Part shown: in pieces, positions 1 through 6,427 of the stretch
Layout of the letters: each line of letters begins with the position of its first letter
Position numbering within the stretch: the stretch's first letter is position 1
NCBI GenBank assembly: GCA_025464735.1
Contig: JAODMX010000441.1
Location: 1 to 10,492, forward strand
Source: Frondihabitans sp.
Lineage (GTDB): Bacteria > Actinomycetota > Actinomycetes > Actinomycetales > Microbacteriaceae
Length of the DNA: 10,492 nt
Reading direction: 5' to 3'
The notes under the pieces: model-generated
Seen by the model: only the letters and a program-made list of their open reading frames with translations
Told to the model about the DNA's origin: nothing
Database searches by the model: none
Position numbers and translations under genes: made by a program

Positions 1-1
1 C

Positions 2-1156
2 CTCACCGGTGCCAGCCTGCCGATCTGGGTGTGGTGGATCATCCTCTACGTCGTCTTTGTGGGGCTCAACGCACTCGGATCCAGCGTCTCCTTCAAGTTC
101 GCCCTCGTGGTCGCCCTCATCTCGATCGGGGTGCTCGTGACCTTTGCCCTGATGGCGACCTTCTCGGGCAAGCTCGATTTCGGCAGCATGTTCAATGTGA
201 AGCCGGACGCGGGGATGTCCGCGTTCCTGCCGCACGGGATCCTGCCGATCTTCTTCGCGCTGCCCTTCGGCGACTGGCTCTTCCTCGGCATCGAAGAGCT
301 TCCGCTGAGCGCCGAGGAGGCGCACAACCCGACCAAGGACATCCCGAAGGCCAGCGTATGGGGTCTCGTGACGCTGATCGGTTGCGCCGCCATCGTGCTG
401 GTTCTGAACCCCGCGGTCATCGGCGGCACCGCCGCCGGCGCTTCCGCCGAGCCTCTGCTCGACGGTTTCCGCGCGATCATCCCGAACGACAAGATCGCGG
501 CCGTCCTGTCGGCGTTCGCCCTCGTCGGACTCCTCGCCAGCCTCCAGGGCATCATGTTCGCCGCAGGACGCAACATGTACTCGCTCTCTCGTGCCGGCTA
601 CTACCCCCGCGGCCTCTCGGTGACGGGAAAGAGCCAGACCCCGGTGCTCGCCATCGTCGTCGCCAGCGTGATCGGCTTCGCGGCTCTCGTCGCGGCCGAG
701 CTCTCGACGCCGGGTGGTGGCGGCGGGCTGGTGCTGAACATCGCCGTGTGGGGTGCCGTCGTGTCGTACATGCTCCAGATGGCATCCTTCCTTGTTCTGC
801 GTCGGAAGTTTCCGAACGCGAAGCGTCCTTACAAATCGCCGTGGGGCCTCGCGGGCGCCTGGATCGCCGGCATCATCGGGTTGGCGATCTTCGTGGGGGA
901 GATTCTGAACCCGGCGCTCTGGTCGGCCATCATCATCATGCTGATCGTCTACGTGGTCGGGCTGGTGCTGTTCGCTACCGTCGGTCGGAAGAACCTCGTT
1001 CTGGCACCGGAGGAGGAGTACGCGCTGTCGGGCGGACTCCACCGCGATCCGCAGGAGGAGGGCTACGACGTCATGGAGAAGGACGTTTTCGGGGCGAAGC
1101 CTCAGGCCTCGGCTCCGGCGGAGGCTCTGCCGGCTCGCGAGGCCGACCTGGTCTGA
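2..1156 (+). CDS. APC-family amino acid/ethanolamine permease, C-terminal part
   Basis: Cytoplasmic-membrane transporter that probably imports ethanolamine or a related amino alcohol or amino acid. The frame is open to the left edge, so the start and roughly the first 100 residues (compared with the usual 450-500) are missing; 384 residues remain. About nine hydrophobic segments can be seen, of the 12 normal for the APC superfamily. The segment near positions 284-345, with EELPLSAEEAHNP, matches the glutamate-rich cytoplasmic loop of ethanolamine permeases and related amino acid transporters. Further on are YSLSRAGYYPR (about 580-612) and a RPYKSP segment (about 824-841), both typical of the family. 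The acidic EEEY stretch near 1010-1022 lies in the cytoplasmic tail. The gene converges on a GntR regulator. The nearby phospho-lyase homologue and kinase favour ethanolamine as substrate, but this is inferred from context and a general amino acid permease is the alternative. Confidence 0.85.
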   Translation, partial: LTGASLPIWVWWIILYVVFVGLNALGSSVSFKFALVVALISIGVLVTFALMATFSGKLDFGSMFNVKPDAGMSAFLPHGILPIFFALPFGDWLFLGIEELPLSAEEAHNPTKDIPKASVWGLVTLIGCAAIVLVLNPAVIGGTAAGASAEPLLDGFRAIIPNDKIAAVLSAFALVGLLASLQGIMFAAGRNMYSLSRAGYYPRGLSVTGKSQTPVLAIVVASVIGFAALVAAELSTPGGGGGLVLNIAVWGAVVSYMLQMASFLVLRRKFPNAKRPYKSPWGLAGAWIAGIIGLAIFVGEILNPALWSAIIIMLIVYVVGLVLFATVGRKNLVLAPEEEYALSGGLHRDPQEEGYDVMEKDVFGAKPQASAPAEALPAREADLV

Positions 1157-1172
1157 TCCGTCGCAACGCTCT

Positions 1173-1206
1173 GAAGTGCCCTCCGACCCCGGTCGGAGGG
1201 CACTTC
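1173..1206. terminator. Bidirectional hairpin terminator between convergent genes
   Basis: A perfect 16-base inverted repeat, gaagtgccctccgacc at 1173-1188 and its exact reverse complement at 1191-1206, is separated by only two bases. In RNA the innermost pairs must open, giving about 14 pairs with a six-base loop. It lies between the permease stop (1156) and the regulator stop (1222), so it can serve both strands. It lacks a long T tract, as is common in high-GC actinobacteria. Confidence 0.85.
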
Positions 1207-1221
1207 GCGGTGAGCCGAAAA

Positions 1222-1965
1222 CTAGTTGGCGCGCTTCCAGCGTGCGCCGTACCGCCGCAGTGAGATCCGTGTCCGGTCGGCCCGGAAGAAGTCGTGGGAG
1301 AACTCGATCGGGGTCTCGGAGGTGTCGAAGGTGATCCGCCAGATCTCGAACAGGGCCGCGCCCTCCTCGACCTGCAGCACCGCGGCCTGCTGAGCGGTGG
1401 CCGCCGCTACGTCGATCGTCTCGTCGGCGTGGGCCATCTCGATCCGGTACTCCCGCGCCAACACCCGGTACACCGACTCGGAGTGATCGTGCTCCTGAAA
1501 CCCGGGAAGAAGGCGCATGGGGAGGACCATCGTGTCGAGCGACAGCGGAATCCCCGAGGCATCGCGCCGCCTCCGCAGCCGAAACACGTTGTCGCCCTCG
1601 GCCAGCGCCAGGCTCCGCTGCTCCGATGGGGTCGCGACGCCGATGCCCTCGGCGAGCACCGTCGTCGCCGAGACGAACCCCTGTTGGCGCAGCATGTCTG
1701 GCACACCCTGGATGGTGTTGAGCTGACGTTCGATCTTTCCGTCGGCGACGAAGACTCCACCGGTCCGGCCCATCGTGCGCCGGATCACGGCGGCGGCCTC
1801 CAGCTCCTCGAGTGCGTCGCGGAGGGCCGAGCGCGGCACACCGAACTGCTCGGCAATCGCGCGCTCCGAACCGACACGGTCGCCGACGCGCAGCTCGGAG
1901 CGCGCGATCAAGCGTCGGATGCGCTCGGCAAGTTCGGAATTGTCTCGGGGCACAGGGCTCCACAC
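1222..1965 (-). CDS. GntR-family transcriptional regulator, HutC/UTRA type
   Basis: DNA-binding regulator with an N-terminal winged helix-turn-helix at about residues 8-75; the recognition region is ERAIAEQFGVPRSALRDALE at 34-53. A C-terminal UTRA ligand-binding domain spans about 95-240 and includes the typical late segment ending SHDFFRADRTRI. The 247-residue length is normal for this subfamily. The chosen GTG at 1965 has no clear ribosome site; the in-frame GTG at 1953 has GGAG four bases upstream and may be the true start, giving 243 residues. The gene follows the phospho-lyase homologue by 52 bases on the same strand and is probably co-transcribed with it. By analogy with other UTRA regulators it likely represses the neighbouring catabolic genes until a pathway metabolite binds. 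The effector is not known; ethanolamine or its phosphate is a guess from context. Confidence 0.9.
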   Translation of the reverse strand: MWSPVPRDNSELAERIRRLIARSELRVGDRVGSERAIAEQFGVPRSALRDALEELEAAAVIRRTMGRTGGVFVADGKIERQLNTIQGVPDMLRQQGFVSATTVLAEGIGVATPSEQRSLALAEGDNVFRLRRRRDASGIPLSLDTMVLPMRLLPGFQEHDHSESVYRVLAREYRIEMAHADETIDVAAATAQQAAVLQVEEGAALFEIWRITFDTSETPIEFSHDFFRADRTRISLRRYGARWKRAN

Positions 1966-2017
1966 GGAAGTCGAATGATGTGGATCGTCATCGTAGCGGC
2001 CTGGCGGCTCCGGCGGG

Positions 2018-3397
2018 TCAGGCGCCGAGTGCGTCGAGGGAGGAGTCGAGGGCTTCGACGAGCCGCGGGATGTCCGACGAGTCGAAAGCGAGCGGCGGAC
2101 GCAGCTTCAGCACGCTGTTGTTCGGGCCGCAGACGCTCGTGAGCACACGCCGGTCGCGCAGCTCTTCGAGCAGGTCGAGCGCGATCGAGGTGCCCGGCTC
2201 TGTGCTCGCGCGATCGGCGACGATCTCGAGGCCGGTGTACTGACCGGATCCGCGGACATCCCCGATCGCAGGATGCGACGTGGCCAGTTCGCGAAGTGCA
2301 TATCGCAGCTCGGCGCCTACGGTCAGGGCGCGCGCCTGGAGGCCCTCGTCACGGATCACGTCGAGCACCGCCTGAGCTGCCGCGATGGCAACCGGGTTGC
2401 CGCCGAAGGTGTTGAAGTAGGGGCGTTTACTGCTGAAGGCCTCGAGGACTTCTCGGCGCGCCGCCATGGCCGCGATCGGGATCCCGTTGCCCATCGGCTT
2501 GCCGGTCGTCACCAGGTCGGGCACGAAGGAGTGGCGGGCGAAGCCCCAGAACGCCTCACCGGTGCGGCCGAAGCCCGGCTGGACCTCGTCGGCGATCACG
2601 ACTCCGCCGTGAGCGTGGATCAGTTCGAGTGCCGCGTGGATCATCCCCGGCTGCCCGAGGAAGATGCCGTCGGACGAGAACGACGAGTCGAGGATCAGCC
2701 CCGCGAACCCGTCTCCCGACGCCTCGATCTCGGTGATCGCCTGCGAGAGCTGGCCGAGCCACCAGGATCCGGCGCCGTCGGCCGTCTCGGATCCGAGGCG
2801 ATAGGTGTCGGGCGGGTCGACGATGCGGAGCGTCGGGTCCATGCTCTCGGGGCCGCGCAGCGACGGTGAGTGCGCCGAGACGAGTGCCGTGTTGCCGTGA
2901 TAGGCCTCACTGGTGGCGATCCACGCCTTGCCGCCGGTGTATTCGCGGCCGACGCGGAGAGCCAGGTCGTTGGCCTCCGAGCCGGTGCAGACGAACATGA
3001 CCTGATCGATTTCCTCGGGCATGGTCGACAGGAGGTCGTCGGCGTAGTTCAGAACGCCGTCGTGGAGATAGCGCGTGTGCGTATTCAGCTCGGACATCTG
3101 CCGCGTCACGGCCTCGACGACCCGCGGGTGGGCGTGCCCGACACTGGGCACGTTGTTGTAGAGGTCGAGGTATTCGTTGCCGGCGGCATCCCAGGCGTGG
3201 GCGCCACGACCGCGGACCAGCTCGACAGGGTGCCGATAGAAGAGACGGTAGGCGGAGCCGAGGACGCGCCGACGCTCGGTGAGGGTGCGCGTTCGCGGAT
3301 CGAGGGCGTCGGCATCCTCCGCCTTGAAGCTGTTGCCGTCGAGGATGGAAGCGGAGCTCGCCATGATGATCCCGTCGTTTGAAGTGTGCGATTCCAT
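2018..3397 (-). CDS. Class III aminotransferase-family protein, probable ethanolamine-phosphate phospho-lyase
   Basis: PLP-dependent enzyme of fold type I, 459 residues. The cofactor site is clear: GSEAND at 139-144, YHG at 166-168, the pyridine-nitrogen aspartate in ADEVQPGFGRTG (D270) and the Schiff-base lysine K300 in TTGKPMGNG. Several segments resemble animal AGXT2L1/ETNPPL phospho-lyases more than ordinary transaminases: NNVPSVGHAHP (81-91), LNTHTRYLHD (104-113), PPDTYR (195-200), FWGF (283-286) and YFNTFGGNPV (327-336). That subgroup converts O-phosphoethanolamine to acetaldehyde, ammonia and phosphate, and members are known in Arthrobacter. A kinase on the divergent strand, which would supply such a phosphate ester, supports the call. 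A true transaminase, or a lyase acting on phospho-1-amino-2-propanol, remains possible. The ATG at 3397 lacks a good ribosome site; the in-frame ATG at 3364 is preceded by GGGA with five bases between and would give 448 residues. Confidence 0.88.
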   Translation of the reverse strand: MESHTSNDGIIMASSASILDGNSFKAEDADALDPRTRTLTERRRVLGSAYRLFYRHPVELVRGRGAHAWDAAGNEYLDLYNNVPSVGHAHPRVVEAVTRQMSELNTHTRYLHDGVLNYADDLLSTMPEEIDQVMFVCTGSEANDLALRVGREYTGGKAWIATSEAYHGNTALVSAHSPSLRGPESMDPTLRIVDPPDTYRLGSETADGAGSWWLGQLSQAITEIEASGDGFAGLILDSSFSSDGIFLGQPGMIHAALELIHAHGGVVIADEVQPGFGRTGEAFWGFARHSFVPDLVTTGKPMGNGIPIAAMAARREVLEAFSSKRPYFNTFGGNPVAIAAAQAVLDVIRDEGLQARALTVGAELRYALRELATSHPAIGDVRGSGQYTGLEIVADRASTEPGTSIALDLLEELRDRRVLTSVCGPNNSVLKLRPPLAFDSSDIPRLVEALDSSLDALGA

Positions 3398-3470
3398 TCT
3401 CGACGCCCGTCACTCTGAGCGCAGGCGAACCATGTTGCCGGGACGTTACCAATGCGCCTCACTTCATGAA

Positions 3471-3500
3471 TGGCGTGTTACTGGCGTGAACGGCGTGTAA
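3471..3500 (+). repeat. Three tandem GGCGTG-centred repeats, candidate operator
   Basis: Three near-identical units follow one another: TGGCGTGTTAC (3471-3481), TGGCGTGAAC (3482-3491) and CGGCGTGTAA (3491-3500). The shared GGCGTG cores begin at 3472, 3483 and 3492, close to one helical turn apart. A degenerate fourth copy (CGCGTGAA) begins at 3516. The units lie between divergent genes of one pathway, where an operator is expected. Binding by the neighbouring GntR protein is inference. Confidence 0.4.
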
Positions 3501-3540
3501 AGACTCCTGGCTGGTCGCGTGAATCCGCGGCACTTCGCTC

Positions 3541-3546
3541 TATGTT
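3541..3546 (+). promoter_or_regulatory. Candidate -10 element (TATGTT) for leaderless kinase mRNA
   Basis: TATGTT ends eight bases before the ATG of the kinase gene at 3555, which itself has no Shine-Dalgarno sequence. This spacing would start the transcript at or next to the ATG, the pattern of leaderless actinobacterial mRNAs. No good -35 hexamer is seen upstream. Confidence 0.4.
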
Positions 3547-3554
3547 CTTGACCC

Positions 3555-4598
3555 ATGACGACCTCGCAGCAGACCACCGGATCCCTGAGCGCCTTCGATC
3601 ACGTGGGTCGCGGAGACGCCGCGCCCGCCTGGGTGCTGGACGGTGTCCGCCGTGCGTGGCACCTGCCCGAAACCGACGTCGCGGTGTCGCTCATCGCCGT
3701 GTCGGAGAACGTCACGTTCAAGGTCACGGTCGACGAGGATCCGGCGCTCGTTGTTCGCCTCGGTCGCCCCGGCTATGCGGAGAGCATCGAGCACGTGCGG
3801 AGCGAACTCCTCTGGGTCGAGGCACTGCAGCGGGACGCGGGCGTGCCGACACCGTCGCCGCGGCACGGGGCCGACGGGGATCTCGTGCAGTTCCTTGTCG
3901 ACGACACCGGCGCCTCGTGGACAGCGGTCGGTTTCGACTTCGTCACCGGAACGATCCTGGAAGATCAGATCAACTTCGAAGACTCCTTCGTCGAGATCGG
4001 CCAGATGACGGCGCAGCTCCACGAGCATTCACGCGACTGGGTGTCGCCGGCGGGTTTCCAGCGATTCTCCTGGACCCTCGACGACATGACCGGCGCGACC
4101 GCGCGCTGGGGTGACTGGCGGAACGCGCCGCTCACCGATGCGGATCGAGCTGTCGTCGAGCGCGCCGAGACGGTGGCCCGCGGGGCGCTCTCGGGTGTGA
4201 CGCGAACGCCGCAGCACTGGGGGCTGATTCACTCCGACCTCCGTCCGTCGAACGTGATGACCCACGAGGGTGCCATGACGATCATCGACTTCGACGACTG
4301 CGGGTACGGCTACTACCTCTACGACTTCGGCTCGGCGCTCACCTTCTACGAGCACCGCCCCGCCGCGCTCGAGATGGGCGCTCGCTGGCTCGACGGCTAC
4401 CGGAAGGTCGCAACACTGACCCGCGACGACCTCGAGATCGCCGGCGCCCTGTCGCTCATGCGGCGGCTGACGATGCTCGGCTGGGCGACCACGCACCGCG
4501 CCGACGCACTGCCGGCCGACCTGTGGGACGAGAACCAGCCCGGCACCGTCGAGGTCTCCGCACGCTACCTGGCCGACCCGCTCTGGCTCGTCGGGTAG
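3555..4598 (+). CDS. APH/choline-kinase-fold phosphotransferase, probable ethanolamine (amino-alcohol) kinase
   Basis: Cytosolic ATP-dependent small-molecule kinase, 347 residues, of the aminoglycoside phosphotransferase/choline kinase/homoserine kinase II fold. The catalytic loop HSDLRPSN is at 226-233, with D228 as catalytic base and N233 as metal ligand. The metal-binding IDFDD follows at 244-248, then YYLYDFGSAL. The N-terminal lobe has an FKV strand (about 55-57) and a VVRLGRPG segment (about 66-73) that may contribute to the nucleotide site. Divergent placement from the phospho-lyase homologue suggests it makes the phosphate ester that the lyase consumes; in some bacteria related kinase and lyase domains are fused in one protein. 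The substrate (ethanolamine, 1-amino-2-propanol or another amino alcohol) is inferred. The ATG lacks a Shine-Dalgarno sequence but follows a candidate -10 element at leaderless spacing. An antibiotic-resistance role seems unlikely in this context. Confidence 0.87.
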   Translation: MTTSQQTTGSLSAFDHVGRGDAAPAWVLDGVRRAWHLPETDVAVSLIAVSENVTFKVTVDEDPALVVRLGRPGYAESIEHVRSELLWVEALQRDAGVPTPSPRHGADGDLVQFLVDDTGASWTAVGFDFVTGTILEDQINFEDSFVEIGQMTAQLHEHSRDWVSPAGFQRFSWTLDDMTGATARWGDWRNAPLTDADRAVVERAETVARGALSGVTRTPQHWGLIHSDLRPSNVMTHEGAMTIIDFDDCGYGYYLYDFGSALTFYEHRPAALEMGARWLDGYRKVATLTRDDLEIAGALSLMRRLTMLGWATTHRADALPADLWDENQPGTVEVSARYLADPLWLVG

Positions 4599-4622
4599 GG
4601 AATACGATGAGCTGGAGACGGG

Positions 4623-5027
4623 GTGGATCCAGTGCACGAGACTTTTTACTTCACGCAGGCCGTTCCGATTCCGGCCGGGCATCGCGTCACGGTCACGGAA
4701 TACGCTGCCGAACGGCGAGACCGACGAGGGCGCTCCCTCGGAGTGAAGCAGGCGCCGGCGGTGGTCGACCATGACACCGGCGTGCTCTACGCCGAATATT
4801 GGCAACTCCTCGCGACGGTCCCCAGCAACACACTGAGCCGCGACATCGACGCCTATTCGCCTCGACCTCTCGATGATCTGCACACCGTTCGTGTCGTCGA
4901 GGGGCGGGTGGTTTCAGCGACTGTCGTCTCGGAGTCGCTCTTCATGGGCGGTCCGGTCCGGTCCGTCGTCGTCATCGAATCGGACGACCCCGAACCGGGG
5001 GTCCGGGCTCCGCGCGTGTCGGCATGA
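4623..5027 (+). CDS. Hypothetical protein, 134 residues
   Basis: I do not recognise this protein. The GTG start at 4623 is supported by GGAG at 4614-4617 with a five-base spacer. It begins 24 bases after the kinase stop, so it may be on the same transcript. There is no signal peptide or membrane helix. The sequence alternates short hydrophobic strands and polar turns (for example HRVTVTEYAAE at about 20-30 and HTVRVVEGRVVSATVVSE at about 87-104), suggesting a small beta-rich soluble fold. The C-terminal tail is Pro/Arg-rich and looks disordered. A six-base-pair hairpin, GACCCC at 4986-4991 with GGGGTC at 4998-5003, lies within its last codons. Coding likelihood is good from the ribosome site and codon pattern; function is unknown, and a link to the amino-alcohol pathway rests only on proximity. 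Confidence 0.65.
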   Translation: MDPVHETFYFTQAVPIPAGHRVTVTEYAAERRDRRGRSLGVKQAPAVVDHDTGVLYAEYWQLLATVPSNTLSRDIDAYSPRPLDDLHTVRVVEGRVVSATVVSESLFMGGPVRSVVVIESDDPEPGVRAPRVSA

Positions 5028-5081
5028 CGGTGGACGACCCTCCCGTCTCGCGGGTTGGTCTCGTGTGCCGGGACTGAGCGC

Positions 5082-5504
5082 GTGGGTTTTCAGGACTGGA
5101 CCGTCAGGATCCTGGGGACGCTGGATCCGAGCGGTATCTCAACTGCCATTTACGGAGTTCTTGCGACGATTCTGATGATCATCGCAGTGCGGACATTCCG
5201 GGTTGTGGAAGAAGACATCGCCGCACCGCGTCCGTATTGGCGTCTGACCGGGCGACCTACGGCCGGATATTGGCTCGCAGCGCTGAACGTTCTCGGGGCG
5301 ATCGCGGAAGTGACGAATGCCGTCGTCCATCCGCCCGCCTCTCAGCAGACTGCATTGGAGCAGGTACAGCAACTCCCCGTCTTCGTCGTACTACACGTAG
5401 TGATCAGCCTCGGATGGGCACTGTTGTACTTTCGATCCTCGCTTCGGCTCTCCCGAATGGACGGGCCGGCGCGCGATTTCCCGCAGGATCCGGTGACACG
5501 GTAG
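5082..5504 (+). CDS. Small membrane protein of unknown function, three predicted helices
   Basis: A 140-residue protein starting at GTG 5082; an in-frame TTG at 5055 would add nine residues, and neither start has a strong ribosome site. Three hydrophobic segments are seen at about residues 19-37 (with IYGVLATILMIIAV), 62-82 (with LAALNVLGAIAEV) and 98-117 (with VFVVLHVVISLGWALLYF). Between helices 1 and 2 is a hydrophilic stretch with EED and several Arg residues; between 2 and 3 is a Gln-rich stretch. The tail is charged and Pro-rich. I recognise no family. It begins 54 bases after the preceding hypothetical gene. It is probably real because three well-formed hydrophobic segments sit in one frame, but the exact start is uncertain. 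Confidence 0.65.
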   Translation: MGFQDWTVRILGTLDPSGISTAIYGVLATILMIIAVRTFRVVEEDIAAPRPYWRLTGRPTAGYWLAALNVLGAIAEVTNAVVHPPASQQTALEQVQQLPVFVVLHVVISLGWALLYFRSSLRLSRMDGPARDFPQDPVTR

Positions 5505-5683
5505 TCGTTCGCTCTGGCGCGTTCTGCGTGTTCAACCCGCGGAGTGGTGAGTCCGAGAGCTGAGCGTGACACCTCGGTCGAAGATGGCTTCCGATACTTC
5601 TTGCCGGACGTCTTGAACAGTCAAGCTCGCCAGTCGCGTCCTACTTCACTTGTCGTTTACGTGCGGACCGTACTCAGGGCGGT

Positions 5684-6067
5684 ATGGGCATGAAAAATGT
5701 GACTGGGCTGCTCGTGTCCGTCGGTGTAGGCGCTCTCCTGATCGTCGTCGTCTCGGGGTGTACATCGAACGTGTCGCCACGGCCATCGGCCACGATGAGC
5801 GCCGTAGCACTGCCCTCGAGGGCGTCGTCGCCGACGTCCTCGGCCACTCAGCCGGGACTGCGTCTTCCGTCCGATCACGGGTCGCGCCCGGGAGCCGAAG
5901 GCACAGTTACGCTGGACTGGCAAAGCCAGGTCACGACTTACACCGTCGCCTCAGGAGACCGAGGTCATCCGATTTCACCCATATCAGGGCTGAGGGCGTT
6001 GGCGACCAAGCTCGGTGAACACTTGTCCTTCGACTCACGGTCAGCCGACGCCGCACTACTCTTCTAG
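5684..6067 (+). CDS. Putative lipoprotein with a LysM-like segment
   Basis: A 127-residue predicted exported lipoprotein. Residues 1-25 form a signal peptide with MKN at its start, a long hydrophobic core and lipobox VSGC, so C26 would be lipidated and the protein anchored on the outer face of the membrane. A Ser/Pro/Thr-rich linker follows to about residue 70. TYTVASGD at about 85-92 is the classic opening of a LysM peptidoglycan-binding domain, and ISGLRALATKL (about 99-109) could be its first helix. The protein stops at about residue 127, just where the closing Pro-Gly turn and last strand of LysM would be expected, so the domain may be incomplete. AGGG at 5676-5679 lies four bases before the ATG at 5684; the ATG at 5690 is an alternative. 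About 179 bases without a recognised feature precede it. Confidence 0.6.
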   Translation: MGMKNVTGLLVSVGVGALLIVVVSGCTSNVSPRPSATMSAVALPSRASSPTSSATQPGLRLPSDHGSRPGAEGTVTLDWQSQVTTYTVASGDRGHPISPISGLRALATKLGEHLSFDSRSADAALLF

Positions 6068-6068
6068 T

Positions 6069-6377
6069 GTGTTTTGCCCCTACTGCGGGTCGGCGTCCGT
6101 CATCGCCGACGGTGAACTCACGTGCCTGGGAACGGGCCACGCTGTCTCGCAGGTCCTCACGAGACTTATGACCGAATGGAGTCTCGCCGAACCGGCACTC
6201 GTACCCGATCCTCCAATGCGACCCTTACGATACGGCGGCCGCTGGCACTGCCCCCACGACGCCGATGAGATGATCGAGATGGATGGTTACATTGCTTGCT
6301 CAAAATGCGGCCGGATGTTGACGGGCACCATGATGTACCAGCTCATCGAGTTCGGCCGTCATCCGGAAAGTGTCTGA
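6069..6377 (+). CDS. Double zinc-ribbon hypothetical protein
   Basis: A small cytosolic protein of 102 residues if started at GTG 6069; the frame stays open back to GTG 6015 (120 residues), which would overlap the lipoprotein gene by 53 bases. Two metal-binding knuckle sets are visible. One has CPYC near the N-terminus followed by a Cys in ELTCLGTGH. The other has HCPHD followed by CSKCG near residues 77-80. The end, MMYQLIEFGRHPE, resembles the C-terminus of short zinc-ribbon hypothetical proteins found in many bacteria. I chose 6069 because such proteins normally begin close to the first CxxC, and because TACTCT at 6057-6062 is a plausible -10 element for a leaderless message. Neither start has a Shine-Dalgarno sequence. 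The function is unknown; zinc binding is inferred from the cysteine spacing. Confidence 0.68.
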   Translation: MFCPYCGSASVIADGELTCLGTGHAVSQVLTRLMTEWSLAEPALVPDPPMRPLRYGGRWHCPHDADEMIEMDGYIACSKCGRMLTGTMMYQLIEFGRHPESV

Positions 6378-6414
6378 GCCCGAAAGGGGGCCCAAGTCCT
6401 GGGCCGAATACGCC

Positions 6415-6420
6415 TAGGCT
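6415..6420 (+). promoter_or_regulatory. Candidate -10 element (TAGGCT) for leaderless mRNA
   Basis: TAGGCT lies seven bases before the GTG at 6428, which has no ribosome site. This spacing fits a transcript starting at the GTG. No clear -35 hexamer is seen. Confidence 0.35.
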
Positions 6421-6427
6421 TGGCGCC

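Larger units (their letters stand above)
3398..3554. promoter_or_regulatory. Divergent promoter region between lyase and kinase genes
   Basis: This 157-base gap must hold promoters firing in both directions: the lyase-regulator pair leftward and the kinase rightward. It contains an 8-base palindrome TTCATGAA (3463-3470), GTTAC at 3445 and again at 3477, and the three tandem repeats described separately. I could not identify a convincing -35/-10 pair for the leftward transcript. Confidence 0.55.

Noticed and set aside
1294..2142. Long plus-strand open frame opposite the regulator gene
   Set aside because: Its translation is rich in Arg, His and Gly with no recognisable domain, and it lies antisense to a clear GntR/UTRA gene; it is a byproduct of high-GC codon bias.
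2273..3382. Two plus-strand open frames opposite the class III aminotransferase gene
   Set aside because: The minus-strand protein has all the expected PLP-enzyme motifs, and the opposite frames have none.
3555..4598. Possible aminoglycoside resistance determinant
   Set aside because: It shares the APH fold, but its placement divergent from a phospho-lyase homologue with a dedicated regulator and permease fits a metabolic kinase better.
4029..4883. 284-codon minus-strand open frame opposite the kinase and the following hypothetical gene
   Set aside because: It covers two plus-strand genes supported by catalytic motifs or a ribosome site and shows no domain or start signal of its own.
5024..5077. 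ATG overlapping the stop of the hypothetical gene (ATGA), opening a 17-codon frame
   Set aside because: The frame is too short, has no recognisable features, and is not in frame with the membrane protein that follows.
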